A stretch of 64,000 nucleotides of DNA from Virgibacillus dokdonensis (GTDB lineage: Bacteria; Bacillota; Bacilli; Bacillales; Amphibacillaceae), in NCBI RefSeq assembly GCF_900166595.1, contig NZ_LT745763.1:2786986-2850985 (forward strand), read 5' to 3'. Position 1 is the first letter of the stretch. Each line of letters opens with the position of its first letter. Of this stretch, positions 56,711-64,000 are shown piece after piece. Both the position numbers and the translations under genes were made by a program. The notes below the pieces were generated by a model, which saw nothing but the letters and a program-made list of their open reading frames with translations, did no database searches and was not told where the DNA came from.

Positions 56711-56830
56711 GGGAAATTTTTACGCTTTCGTTTGCCAAATATTTTCAGGCTATAATATTATATGTCACTAAAATAAAATTGGGAGTCACTCTAATAAAAC
56801 ACCGAATACTTTCCTAACGTGTAAACAAAA

Positions 56831-56873
56831 AAAGAATAATCCAGAACTTTTTACCGCTCTTTGGTTATTCTTT
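56831..56873 (-). terminator. Rho-independent terminator of the SinR-like gene
   Basis: AAAGAATAATCCA/TGGTTATTCTTT arms (one mismatch) with TTTTTTT following on the minus strand, 24 bases past the stop. Confidence 0.78.
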
Positions 56874-56896
56874 ATTCATTCGCCATTTATTAAATT

Positions 56897-57190
56897 CTAA
56901 GTATTCTTTAAATGTTCTTTTATCATTCCCGATTCCATTGTTTCTTTAACAATTTCCAGCCACTCCTCATCATATTGTTCTGCTGCTAAACTTGTTTCCT
57001 CTTGTAACAACTCATTTATGGACACACCTAGTACATAAATTAATTTTTCAATGAACCGAATAGAAGGATTTTTCTGTAAACCGTGTTCAATGGAACTTAA
57101 ATAGGATTTTTCTACACCAGTCTTTTCCGCTAATGCTGAAATTGACATTTTTTGCCTTTTCGTAATTCTTTTTATTTTTTCTCCAATCAA
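56897..57190 (-). CDS. SinR-like XRE-family repressor
   Basis: 97 aa. N-terminal HTH (GEKIKRITKRQKMSISALAE, then GVEKSYLSSIEHGLQKNPSI) is close to SinR; the C-terminal EEWLEIVKETMESGMIKEHL resembles the SinR/SinI dimerisation helix. SinR represses biofilm matrix genes in Bacillus. TTG start with AGGGGGG 9 bases upstream. A perfect 15-bp palindrome 26 bases upstream suggests autoregulation. No sinI gene is adjacent. Could also be another small XRE regulator. Confidence 0.8.
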   Translation of the reverse strand: MIGEKIKRITKRQKMSISALAEKTGVEKSYLSSIEHGLQKNPSIRFIEKLIYVLGVSINELLQEETSLAAEQYDEEWLEIVKETMESGMIKEHLKNT

Positions 57191-57215
57191 TTCTTAATTC
57201 CCCCCCTTCTTTCAA

Positions 57216-57230
57216 ATGGCATTATGCCAT
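57216..57230. promoter_or_regulatory. 15-bp palindrome upstream of the SinR-like gene
   Basis: ATGGCAT-T-ATGCCAT, perfect 7-1-7, 26-40 bases before the start codon. Placement on or next to the promoter suggests an operator for the SinR-like protein itself. It differs from the B. subtilis SinR site GTTCTYT. Confidence 0.5.
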
Positions 57231-57579
57231 AACTTTTGACAATAGTTGTTTTTTTCCGAAAAATCATTTTATACTTTAATCCCTTCTCGGACATTACTTA
57301 AAAACAAACGAATACTTTATCTACATGTATATGCGGTTGCTTACAAAATTGAAAGGAGAGGAAAAATAGACGAATACGACTAATTTCGATATAATCAAAC
57401 CGTAAATTAATTTTATAATTTGCCTCTTTAAATGATCATTTATACAGACAAATGCAATAAGGTGTAAAATATTAGCAAATAACACTAACAGACTTCTATC
57501 ATCTTAAAAATGCTTTCAACTAAGCACATGTTCAACCTAGCAGCCCAAGTTGGGTTAAGGTAGCTCTATCATTTTCTTT

Positions 57580-57660
57580 AGAATTACTTTACTTATCACT
57601 AAATCATTATGGCGAAAAAGCGCCTTGGTTTTACTTTTAGAAATTTTATATACTTTATAC
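57580..57660 (+). repeat. Dispersed intergenic repeat, family 1, copy I
   Basis: TTTAGAATTACTTTACTTATCACT-AAATC, then ATTATGGCGAAAAAGCGCCT, TGGTTTTACTTTTAGAAATT, ends TTATATACTTTATAC. The GGCGAAAAAGCGCC core is the cleanest of all copies. Rest of the 542-base gap holds no gene. Confidence 0.68.
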
Positions 57661-57732
57661 AGTGTTAAAAATTCGTCTTCACACAAGGAATATAGCTAAG
57701 TTAACAAGAATAATGATATAGGAGTGAATTTA

Positions 57733-58671
57733 TTGAGTACGAGAATGGAGAAAAGCAAAAAAAAGCGGAAATGGCCGTTATGGCTAGGTAGTATCTTTAT
57801 AGCCATTCTTTTAATTGTAGGAGCAACTATTTTTTACATTTGGAATCAAATTAATAGCACAGTTGACACGATGCATAACCCACTTTCACGTGACAATGAT
57901 CCAGAACGACAAAAAGAACTCGAAGCTATCTTTAAAGATACAAAAGCTGTGAACGTTTTACTGCTCGGAGTCGATGAACGAAGCGGTGATAAAGGAAGAT
58001 CGGATACGATGATCCTTTTATCGCTTAATCCAAAAACGAATGCAATGAAAATGATAAGTATCCCCCGTGATACATATGTCAACATTCCTGGTAGAGGAAA
58101 AGATAAAATTAATCACGCATATGCGTTCGGAGATGTAGAACTATCCGTCCAAACCGTGGAGGAAAACTTTGATATTCCAGTACATTACTATGCCAGTGTC
58201 AACATGGAAGGTTTTAAACAAGGGATTGATGCATTAGGTGGAGTGACCGTCACGAATAAGACCGCTTTTTCTCAAGGGGGTTCTGAATTTCCAAAAGGTG
58301 ACGTGCAATTAAACGGAGAACAAGCATTAGACTACATACGGATGCGAAAAAATGATCCCAGAGGTGACTTAGGTCGTAATGAACGACAGCGCGCAGTAAT
58401 CATGGCTGCTATTAATAAAGGAGCTAGCTTTTCAAGCATTACTAAATTTGGAGATATACTTACCATACTCGGGGATAATGTCAAGACGAATTTGGACATG
58501 GATGATATGCAGACGTTATTCAGCAACTATCGAAACACGAGAAATAACATATCCACTATAGAAATTAAAGGGAACGGTCAAATGATCGGCGGGATTTGGT
58601 TTTATGTTGTCCCTGAGTCGGAGTTTAGTCGTGTACAGTCTGAGATTAAAACGCATATGGATGGGAAATAG
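57733..58671 (+). CDS. tagU: LCP (LytR-CpsA-Psr) family wall-polymer ligase, TagU-like
   Basis: 312 aa. Basic N-terminus, one membrane anchor (about 16-38), extracellular LCP domain with VLLLGVDERSGDKGRSDTMI, ISIPRDTYVNIPG and ALDYIRMRKNDPRGDLGRNE (conserved Arg/Asp residues for polyprenyl phosphate). Attaches wall teichoic acid to peptidoglycan. TTG at 57733 with AGGAG 8 bases upstream is preferred to the GTG at 57724. B. subtilis has tagU(lytR) next to yvyE too. Confidence 0.88.
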   Translation: MSTRMEKSKKKRKWPLWLGSIFIAILLIVGATIFYIWNQINSTVDTMHNPLSRDNDPERQKELEAIFKDTKAVNVLLLGVDERSGDKGRSDTMILLSLNPKTNAMKMISIPRDTYVNIPGRGKDKINHAYAFGDVELSVQTVEENFDIPVHYYASVNMEGFKQGIDALGGVTVTNKTAFSQGGSEFPKGDVQLNGEQALDYIRMRKNDPRGDLGRNERQRAVIMAAINKGASFSSITKFGDILTILGDNVKTNLDMDDMQTLFSNYRNTRNNISTIEIKGNGQMIGGIWFYVVPESEFSRVQSEIKTHMDGK

Positions 58672-58743
58672 TGTGGAATAAAGTAACATGAAAGGACTGT
58701 ACGTCCATGTTACTTTGCTAAATTGAAATAAAGGGAGGTTACT

Positions 58744-60756
58744 ATGAGAAAATTAATTGTTATCGCAATCATATTGTTAGTAGGAGTCATAACTGCCTGT
58801 TCTGATGATAACGCAACACCAAGCGATCGCTTTTCCAATTATATCAATCATTGGAACAAGAAAGAATTCGATAAAATGTATGCCATGTTAAGCAAATCAG
58901 CTAAAGAAAATTATCCAACAGAACAATTCGTCGATCGTTATAAAAAAATTTATCAGGATTTAAATGTTTCTGATTTAAAAATTGAAGCAGAAACATTGAG
59001 TGATAAAGAAAGTGAAAAAGCGATGGAAGATGGAAAAGTATCCATTCCTTTTTCCGTAAGCATGAAAACAACAGCAGGTCCTATATCTTTTGATTACGAA
59101 GCAAATCTAATCAAGCAAGAGGATGAGGATAAAGAAAACTGGTATGTAGATTGGGACACTGGTTTTATTTTCCCAGAAATGAAAGATAGCGGTGAGCTCC
59201 GGATTGATTCTACAACACCTGCTCGAGGCGAGATTCGTGATCGCAATGATATGCCTCTTGCGATGAATGATACCATTTATGAAATAGGAATTGTACCTGA
59301 GAACCTTGGGGAAAACGCAAAACAAAACAAGAAAAAAATCGCCCAACTACTTGGACTATCTATTGAATCAATTGACGAAAAACTGAATGCCAGTTGGGTA
59401 GAGCCAAATTTATTTGTTCCAATAGCAAAAATTACGAAAGAGGATGAAGCGCTCTGGAATGAGCTTGTTGCTATCAATGGTATTACTAGGCAAGAAACGA
59501 CAGGACGAATCTATCCAGGGGGAGCAGCTACCGGAGCACTCGTCGGTTATATCGGACAAGTAACTGCAGAAGAGTTAAAAAAACAGAAGGAAAATAATTA
59601 CTCTGCACAAGATACTATTGGTAAAAGAGGATTAGAGAAATTATACGAAAAACAGCTACGCGGCATAAAAGGTAGTACCGTTAAAGTTATAAATGATGGA
59701 GAAGAGACGATTCTCGCAGAAAAAGAGGCCAAAGATGGCGAGAATGTACAGCTAACCATCGACATAAATGTGCAGGAGAAAATCTATAACACACTAGATG
59801 GCGATAAGTCTACAACCTCTGTAATAGATGCAAAAACAGGGGAAACACTTGGCTTAGTATCCAGCCCTTCTTTTAATCCAAATGAGATATTATATGGAAC
59901 AACAGCAAATATTTGGAAAAAACTAGAAGAGGACAAAGAAAATCCACTCTTAAATCGTTTTTCTTCCACCTATGCTCCTGGATCGGTAATTAAACCAATT
60001 ACTGGGGCAATTGGAATGAAAAATGGAACGATCGATCCAAAAGAGGGGTTAAAAATAAGTGGTCTTACTTGGAGTAACGGGGAAGGCTGGGGAGATTATG
60101 AGGTAACACGTGTATCCCAATCAAACGGCCCTGTTGACCTACATGATGCTATCGTTCGATCTGATAATATCTATTTCGCCATGCAAGCTGTCGATATGGG
60201 TGCAAAAGCTTACGTTGAAGGACTGAAAGCATTCGGCTTAGGTACGGATTTCCCATTTGAATACCCGATTACAGCATCTTCTATATCCACTTCAGAAAAG
60301 CTAGATGATGAAGTGCTACTAGCAAATACAAGCTATGGTCAAGGCGAAGTAGAAATGAGCTCGTTACACCTAGCTACAGCTTATACAGCATTTTTAAATG
60401 ACGGGAACATGCTAAAACCAACTTTGTTAACAAGTGAAGAGAAGGCACAAGTGTGGAAAGATAAATTAATTACACCAGAGCAAGCGGACATAATCAAAGA
60501 AGCACTGCGAGATGTTGTTGTAGATGGAACAGCAAAGCGTTCTGCAAAAAATGCTAAATTCCCTGTTTCGGGTAAAACGGGGACGGCTGAGTTAAAATTA
60601 ACTAATGATAGTGACGGTCAGGAAAACGGTTGGTTTGTTGGTTATCCTACAGACGATGAAGACATTATTGTTTCCATTATGATTGAAGAAACAAAAGGCA
60701 ATAGTGGTCTTTCTACAGAAAAGGCGGTAGAAATACTCCATAAAATGAAAGAATAA
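58744..60756 (+). CDS. pbpC: MecA-like class B penicillin-binding protein (PBP3-type lipoprotein)
   Basis: 670 aa DD-transpeptidase. Lipobox VITAC at residue 19 (a lipoprotein signal, as in B. subtilis PbpC), NTF2-like MecA N-terminal domain (about 27-150), dimerisation domain (about 155-320), transpeptidase with SVIK (Ser near 413), SDN (near 472) and KTGT (near 609). Relatives have low beta-lactam affinity; whether this one does cannot be told from sequence. GGGAGG lies 6 bases before ATG. Same strand as tagU, 72 bases after it. Confidence 0.9.
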   Translation: MRKLIVIAIILLVGVITACSDDNATPSDRFSNYINHWNKKEFDKMYAMLSKSAKENYPTEQFVDRYKKIYQDLNVSDLKIEAETLSDKESEKAMEDGKVSIPFSVSMKTTAGPISFDYEANLIKQEDEDKENWYVDWDTGFIFPEMKDSGELRIDSTTPARGEIRDRNDMPLAMNDTIYEIGIVPENLGENAKQNKKKIAQLLGLSIESIDEKLNASWVEPNLFVPIAKITKEDEALWNELVAINGITRQETTGRIYPGGAATGALVGYIGQVTAEELKKQKENNYSAQDTIGKRGLEKLYEKQLRGIKGSTVKVINDGEETILAEKEAKDGENVQLTIDINVQEKIYNTLDGDKSTTSVIDAKTGETLGLVSSPSFNPNEILYGTTANIWKKLEEDKENPLLNRFSSTYAPGSVIKPITGAIGMKNGTIDPKEGLKISGLTWSNGEGWGDYEVTRVSQSNGPVDLHDAIVRSDNIYFAMQAVDMGAKAYVEGLKAFGLGTDFPFEYPITASSISTSEKLDDEVLLANTSYGQGEVEMSSLHLATAYTAFLNDGNMLKPTLLTSEEKAQVWKDKLITPEQADIIKEALRDVVVDGTAKRSAKNAKFPVSGKTGTAELKLTNDSDGQENGWFVGYPTDDEDIIVSIMIEETKGNSGLSTEKAVEILHKMKE

Positions 60757-60810
60757 CTGTTAACGCACTCTGACTTTTACCATTCATGGGAAATAGCTCT
60801 TGGTATGAAG

Positions 60811-60842
60811 AAGGATACGCACATGGGAATATGCGTATCCTT
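60811..60842. terminator. Terminator between convergent pbpC and the DUF779 gene
   Basis: Perfect 11-bp arms AAGGATACGCA/TGCGTATCCTT with a 10-base loop, then TTTTC on plus and CTTCTT on minus. Serves both genes. Confidence 0.85.
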
Positions 60843-60845
60843 TTC

Positions 60846-61202
60846 TTATTGTTCTAAAGTTAATTGTTCTTGTTCCGTAAAAACTCTAGATCTCGTTAAA
60901 AAACGCTTCCCTTCAGGCCCTTCTAGGGAGAACATGCCTCCCCTTCCATTAACTGCATCTATAATGAGCTGTGTATGCTTCCAATATTCATATTGATCCT
61001 TTGATATATAAAATGGCACTCCAGCAATACTACCCAATAACACATCCGCATCACCGACACGAAACTCATGGAGAGGGTAGCACATTGGTGAGCTTCCATC
61101 ACAGCATCCTCCAGACTGATGAAACATTACTTCTCCATGTTCACGTTTCAACTTTTCTAACAATTGAAGTGCTGCTTTCGTCGCTGTTACCCGTTCTACC
61201 AT
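60846..61202 (-). CDS. DUF779 protein, aldehyde dehydrogenase partner
   Basis: 118 aa. Conserved cluster HQSGGCCDGSSPMCYP near residue 28 (Cys-rich, possibly metal-binding) and QYEYWKHTQLIIDAVNGRGG. DUF779 genes regularly lie beside AldA/ExaC-type aldehyde dehydrogenases, as here. GGGGG 5 bases before the ATG. Biochemical role unknown. Separated from the dehydrogenase by 158 bases, same strand. Confidence 0.85.
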   Translation of the reverse strand: MVERVTATKAALQLLEKLKREHGEVMFHQSGGCCDGSSPMCYPLHEFRVGDADVLLGSIAGVPFYISKDQYEYWKHTQLIIDAVNGRGGMFSLEGPEGKRFLTRSRVFTEQEQLTLEQ

Positions 61203-61360
61203 ATGATCCCCCTTTTAACAAAAAGTCTATACAGCTCTAAAAGCCCACTCTCCATTTCTCCGCCTCCTATTAAAACAATATAGTTTATTGTCGATTTCTT
61301 ATCGTAAAACTGGACTTTTTGGCGCATTTGAAGTACAGAACATTTCCACTTTCTATTGCA

Positions 61361-62884
61361 TTAAAATAATCCTGCCGGCCTTTCGCTATAGCTTACTAGC
61401 AAGTTTTTCGTTTGCTGATAATGGCTAAGCATCATTAAATGATTCTCCCTACCAATACCAGACTTTTTGTATCCGCCAAATGCTGCATGTGCAGGGTATT
61501 GATGATAGCAATTTGTCCATACGCGACCAGCCTCTATATTTCGACCAAAACGGTAAGCGGTATTAATATTTCTCGTCCATACCCCTGCACCTAGTCCATA
61601 CAGTGTATCATTTGCAACCGTAAGTGCTTCTTCTTTATCTCTAAAAGTTGTTAATGACAGAACTGGTCCAAATATCTCTTCTTGAAAAATGCGCATTTTA
61701 TTATTCCCTTTAAAAATAGTTGGCTCTACATAATAGCCATTTTTCAAATCAGGGTCATCGACTTCTTGTACATTTCCACCAATTAAAACCTCTGCTCCCT
61801 CTTGCTTACCTATATCTAAATAAGATTGGATTTTCTCCAATTGTTCTCGAGACGCTTGTGCTCCCATCATCGTAGTAGTATCCAATGGGTGCCCTAACTT
61901 AATTTGTTTGACCCTATCTATAGCGCGCTCCATAAATTTATCATATATCGTTTCTTCAATTAATGCTCTAGATGGACATGTGCATACTTCCCCTTGATTT
62001 AACGCAAACATCGTAAACCCTTCGACCGCTTTTTCTAAAAAACCATCATCCTCTTCCATTACATCTGCAAAGAATATGTTCGGAGATTTACCACCAAGTT
62101 CCAATGTGACAGGAATAATATTTTCCGACGCATATTGCATAATTAATCGTCCGGTAGTTGTTTCCCCTGTAAAGGCTACTTTTGAAATTCTACTATTTGA
62201 AGCTAGTGGTTTACCTGCTTCAACGCCAAATCCATTAATCACATTCACAACACCTGCAGGAATTAAGTCTTTCACTAGATCAAGCCATACATGAATAGAA
62301 GCTGGCGTTTGTTCAGCTGGTTTTAAAACAACACAGTTTCCAGCAGCTAGTGCAGGAGCTAATTTCCATGTAGCCATTAATATTGGAAAATTCCAAGGAA
62401 TAATTTGTCCTACTACTCCTAAAGGTTCATGGAAATAATAAGCGACCGTATCTTTATCAATTTGACTAACTCCGCCTTCCTGTGCTCGAATCACACCTGC
62501 AAAATAACGAAAATGATCAATAGCAAGTGGTATATCTGCAGCTAACGGTTCACGGACTGCCTTTCCATTATCCCAAGTTTCTGCAACAGCTAACTTTTCC
62601 ATGTTCTCTTCCATTCGATCAGCGATTTTATGAAGCAACAATGATCTTTCCGTTACCGATGTTTGGCTCCATATCATTTTCGCCTCATGAGCGGCATCTA
62701 ACGCAGCTTCTACATCTTCCTTTGTCGATCTTGCTATCTGACAAAATACTTCTCCAGTTACCGGACTTGCATTTTCAAAATAATTTCCATTGGCTGGTGG
62801 AAGATATTCTCCTCCTATAAAATTATCATATTTTTCCCTAAAATGAACTACAGCATTTTCCGTATTTGGATTAGCATACCTCAT
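61361..62884 (-). CDS. NAD-dependent aldehyde dehydrogenase (AldA/ExaC-like)
   Basis: 507 aa. Catalytic Cys in [12 protein letters not shown] (about residue 302), Glu in [11 protein letters not shown] (about 266), NAD-binding [11 protein letters not shown], and [14 protein letters not shown] at the C-terminus. The short-chain acetaldehyde-type subgroup usually has this EVCTCPSR sequence. GGGAGGAG 8 bases before the ATG. A near-perfect cre site just upstream of the ribosome site implies CcpA repression in glucose. Confidence 0.92.
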   Translation of the reverse strand: MRYANPNTENAVVHFREKYDNFIGGEYLPPANGNYFENASPVTGEVFCQIARSTKEDVEAALDAAHEAKMIWSQTSVTERSLLLHKIADRMEENMEKLAVAETWDNGKAVREPLAADIPLAIDHFRYFAGVIRAQEGGVSQIDKDTVAYYFHEPLGVVGQIIPWNFPILMATWKLAPALAAGNCVVLKPAEQTPASIHVWLDLVKDLIPAGVVNVINGFGVEAGKPLASNSRISKVAFTGETTTGRLIMQYASENIIPVTLELGGKSPNIFFADVMEEDDGFLEKAVEGFTMFALNQGEVCTCPSRALIEETIYDKFMERAIDRVKQIKLGHPLDTTTMMGAQASREQLEKIQSYLDIGKQEGAEVLIGGNVQEVDDPDLKNGYYVEPTIFKGNNKMRIFQEEIFGPVLSLTTFRDKEEALTVANDTLYGLGAGVWTRNINTAYRFGRNIEAGRVWTNCYHQYPAHAAFGGYKKSGIGRENHLMMLSHYQQTKNLLVSYSERPAGLF

Positions 62885-62905
62885 CTAACTTTCTCCTCCC
62901 TTTTA

Positions 62906-62919
62906 AGAAAGCGCTTTCA
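62906..62919 (-). promoter_or_regulatory. cre (CcpA) site of the aldehyde dehydrogenase gene
   Basis: TGAAAGCGCTTTCT on the minus strand: 13 of 14 positions of TGWAANCGNTNWCA, nearly fully symmetric. It is 22 bases upstream of the ATG, so it would act as a roadblock. Confidence 0.8.
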
Positions 62920-63101
62920 AGTAATTGTGATTTTAGTATAACAAATCATTTCGAATAATTGCAAGATTATAGCTACTTGTATAGTATGTCTAAGATTTAT
63001 CATATCTTAAGGAAACGATTCTTATAATATATGAGCGAAGGCGCCGGCGCCAGTTTAGCAACGTAGCGAATCGAACGAATCAACAGAGATAAATATAGTG
63101 C

Positions 63102-63127
63102 AAAAAACCCTTGATATCTATCAAGGG
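63102..63127 (-). terminator. Rho-independent terminator of the YdjO-like gene
   Basis: CCCTTGATA/TATCAAGGG perfect 9-bp stem, 2-base loop (palindromic), then TTTTTTG on the minus strand. Further left, 63040-63052 holds GGCGCCGGCGCC, a GC-rich palindrome uncommon in this AT-rich DNA. Confidence 0.78.
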
Positions 63128-63175
63128 CTAGTAGCAGGGGTTTATATCTTATAAAGAGATACTTATTGGTTCATG

Positions 63176-63358
63176 CTACTTAAGTTCAGGAAGAGTCCTT
63201 ACTTCCTTTTGCATAGTGGACTTACATAACGGACATGTTGGTTCCTCCTCAAAACTATACGACTCCCGCATCCAACCTTGACAGTCGTCACTGGTGCATG
63301 ACCAAATGTTCGTTTCCACTTCTGGAACCGGTTCTTTTGGTCCACGTGAAAAAGACAT
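63176..63358 (-). CDS. ydjO: YdjO-like cold-inducible zinc-ribbon protein
   Basis: 60 aa. Two cysteine pairs (CTSDDC, CPLC) around GWMRESYSFEEEPTCPLC, the YdjO pattern. Small cold-induced protein of unknown role. AAAGGAG 8 bases before the ATG, own terminator downstream, so a single-gene unit. Confidence 0.85.
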   Translation of the reverse strand: MSFSRGPKEPVPEVETNIWSCTSDDCQGWMRESYSFEEEPTCPLCKSTMQKEVRTLPELK

Positions 63359-63644
63359 GTGAGCATCTCCTTTCTTATACTAACTTCTATTATACGCCTA
63401 TTGTTGCCAGAAGGAAAGCTACTAAGCGTACAACTATCGTTCGATGCATCCTGTTTCTAGGGTTTAAAAAGGTTATTCTACTTATATTATATGTTATTGA
63501 GAAAAGATTTATGTAATGAATTAAATATAACAACCGTGCTAAAGGCGCCCTATTGTCACTTGTGTAGTCTTGGTGAAAATTGAAACTTCCCATCAATGGA
63601 CTACTAATTCTTGAAGCGAGAATCTTAGAGCCCCCTTCTATTTG

Positions 63645-63696
63645 CTATTAGAAAAACGCTGTCATTTTATTATACTATAAAACTTTCCTAAAGTAT
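63645..63696 (+). repeat. Dispersed intergenic repeat, family 1, right-half copy J
   Basis: ATTAGAAAAACGCTGTCATT, TTATTATACTATAAAACTTT. Only the right half is clear. Upstream, 63605-63635 (TTCTTGAAGCGAGAATCTTA) matches the tail of repeat family 2, so the two families adjoin here. 63359-63744 has no gene. Confidence 0.5.
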
Positions 63697-63725
63697 AAAA
63701 AGGAGAGAAAGATATCTCCCCTTTT
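63697..63725 (-). terminator. Terminator of the HAD phosphatase gene
   Basis: AAAAAGGAGA and TCTCCCCTTTT arms with an 8-base loop (one bulge), TTTTTATA after the stem on the minus strand; 19 bases past the stop codon. Confidence 0.68.
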
Positions 63726-63744
63726 GTTAAACCGTTCTATACAT

Positions 63745-64000
63745 CTACAGCGCATGCCGTCTAATTGCTTTGCCAACTCCATCTGCGTTGTTCACATCTG
63801 TAATGTAATCCGAAGCTTTTTTTACCGCTTCTTGCGCGTTACCCATAGCAACACCTACTCCAGCTTGTTGAATCATTTTTATGTCATTCAAACTATCTCC
63901 AACCGCCATCACTTCATCCATTGTTATTCCAACCAAGTTACAAACTTTTTCTAAACCTTTGGCTTTATTTACTCCTTCAGGGTTTACCTCTAGGTTCGTT
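63745..64000 (-). CDS. Cof-type HAD phosphatase, C-terminal part (window edge)
   Basis: Open to the window end with no stop: 84 residues, beginning TNLEVNPEGVNKAKGLEKVC and containing the HAD motif VGDSLNDIKMI and GVAMGNAQEAVKKAS, ending AIRRHAL. Cof-like phosphatases act on sugar phosphates or FMN/PLP; substrate unknown. The N-terminal catalytic DxD motif is outside the window. Confidence 0.88.
   Translation of the reverse strand, partial: TNLEVNPEGVNKAKGLEKVCNLVGITMDEVMAVGDSLNDIKMIQQAGVGVAMGNAQEAVKKASDYITDVNNADGVGKAIRRHAL

Overview
The window reads as chromosomal DNA of a low-GC, spore-former-type Firmicute of the family Bacillaceae. Gene content and order follow the uvrA/secA/flagellar/comF/degSU region of Bacillus subtilis. 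The dispersed AT-rich intergenic repeats, the LPNTA surface protein and general protein similarity suggest the Oceanobacillus/Virgibacillus/Lentibacillus group; that genus-level placement is inference. Nearly all core genes lie on the minus strand.

Region by region, following the numbering: (1) 1-4.1 kb: lgt (3' end cut by the window), hprK, yvlD, yvlC, then bshB2 and yojF (bacillithiol). (2) 4.4-9.3 kb: uvrA and uvrB with a LexA-type box. (3) 9.8-11.4 kb: a complete IS4-family element with 8-bp target repeats. (4) 11.4-13.2 kb: a YkoN/YkoP-like pair (diglycosyldiacylglycerol synthase-type glycosyltransferase plus partner). (5) 13.5-20 kb: the division and envelope block minJ, ctpB, an M23 endopeptidase, ftsX, ftsE. 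(6) 20.8-25.1 kb: cytochrome c551, prfB (with its programmed +1 frameshift), secA. (7) 25.6-28.8 kb: a nucleoside uptake and hydrolysis module with a divergent AraC regulator. (8) 29-38.2 kb: a small protein, hpf, then the late flagellar cluster fliT, fliS, fliD, flaG, csrA, fliW, yviE, flgL, flgK, flgN, flgM; the flagellin gene hag is absent from its usual place. (9) 38.4-41 kb: yvyF, comFC, comFA (comFB absent).

(10) 41.4-49.2 kb is an accessory block between comFA and the degV-degU-degS genes: an SCP2 lipid-carrier protein, a LuxR-type regulator gene split by an IS256-family element (8-bp target repeat; the reading frame is restored if the insert is removed), a FadR-type operator upstream of that regulator, a sortase-anchored LPNTA surface protein, and a large YhgE/Pip membrane protein with an exact 84-bp internal repeat. 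(11) 49.2-53.8 kb: degV family, degU, degS, yvyE. (12) 54-58.7 kb: nagB-nagA, a 50-residue orphan protein, a SinR-like repressor, and an LCP (TagU/LytR) wall-teichoic-acid ligase. (13) 58.7-64 kb: a MecA-like lipoprotein PBP, DUF779 and aldehyde dehydrogenase (strong cre site), a YdjO-like zinc-ribbon protein and the C-terminus of a Cof-type HAD phosphatase cut by the window end.

No tRNA, rRNA, CRISPR array or recognised riboswitch was seen. The best candidates for something unusual are the FadR-box/LuxR/SCP2 locus broken by the insertion sequence, the heavily folded 3' tail of that insertion sequence, and two families of dispersed intergenic repeats plus a 21-bp-period tandem array. No wholly new multi-gene system could be demonstrated from sequence alone.
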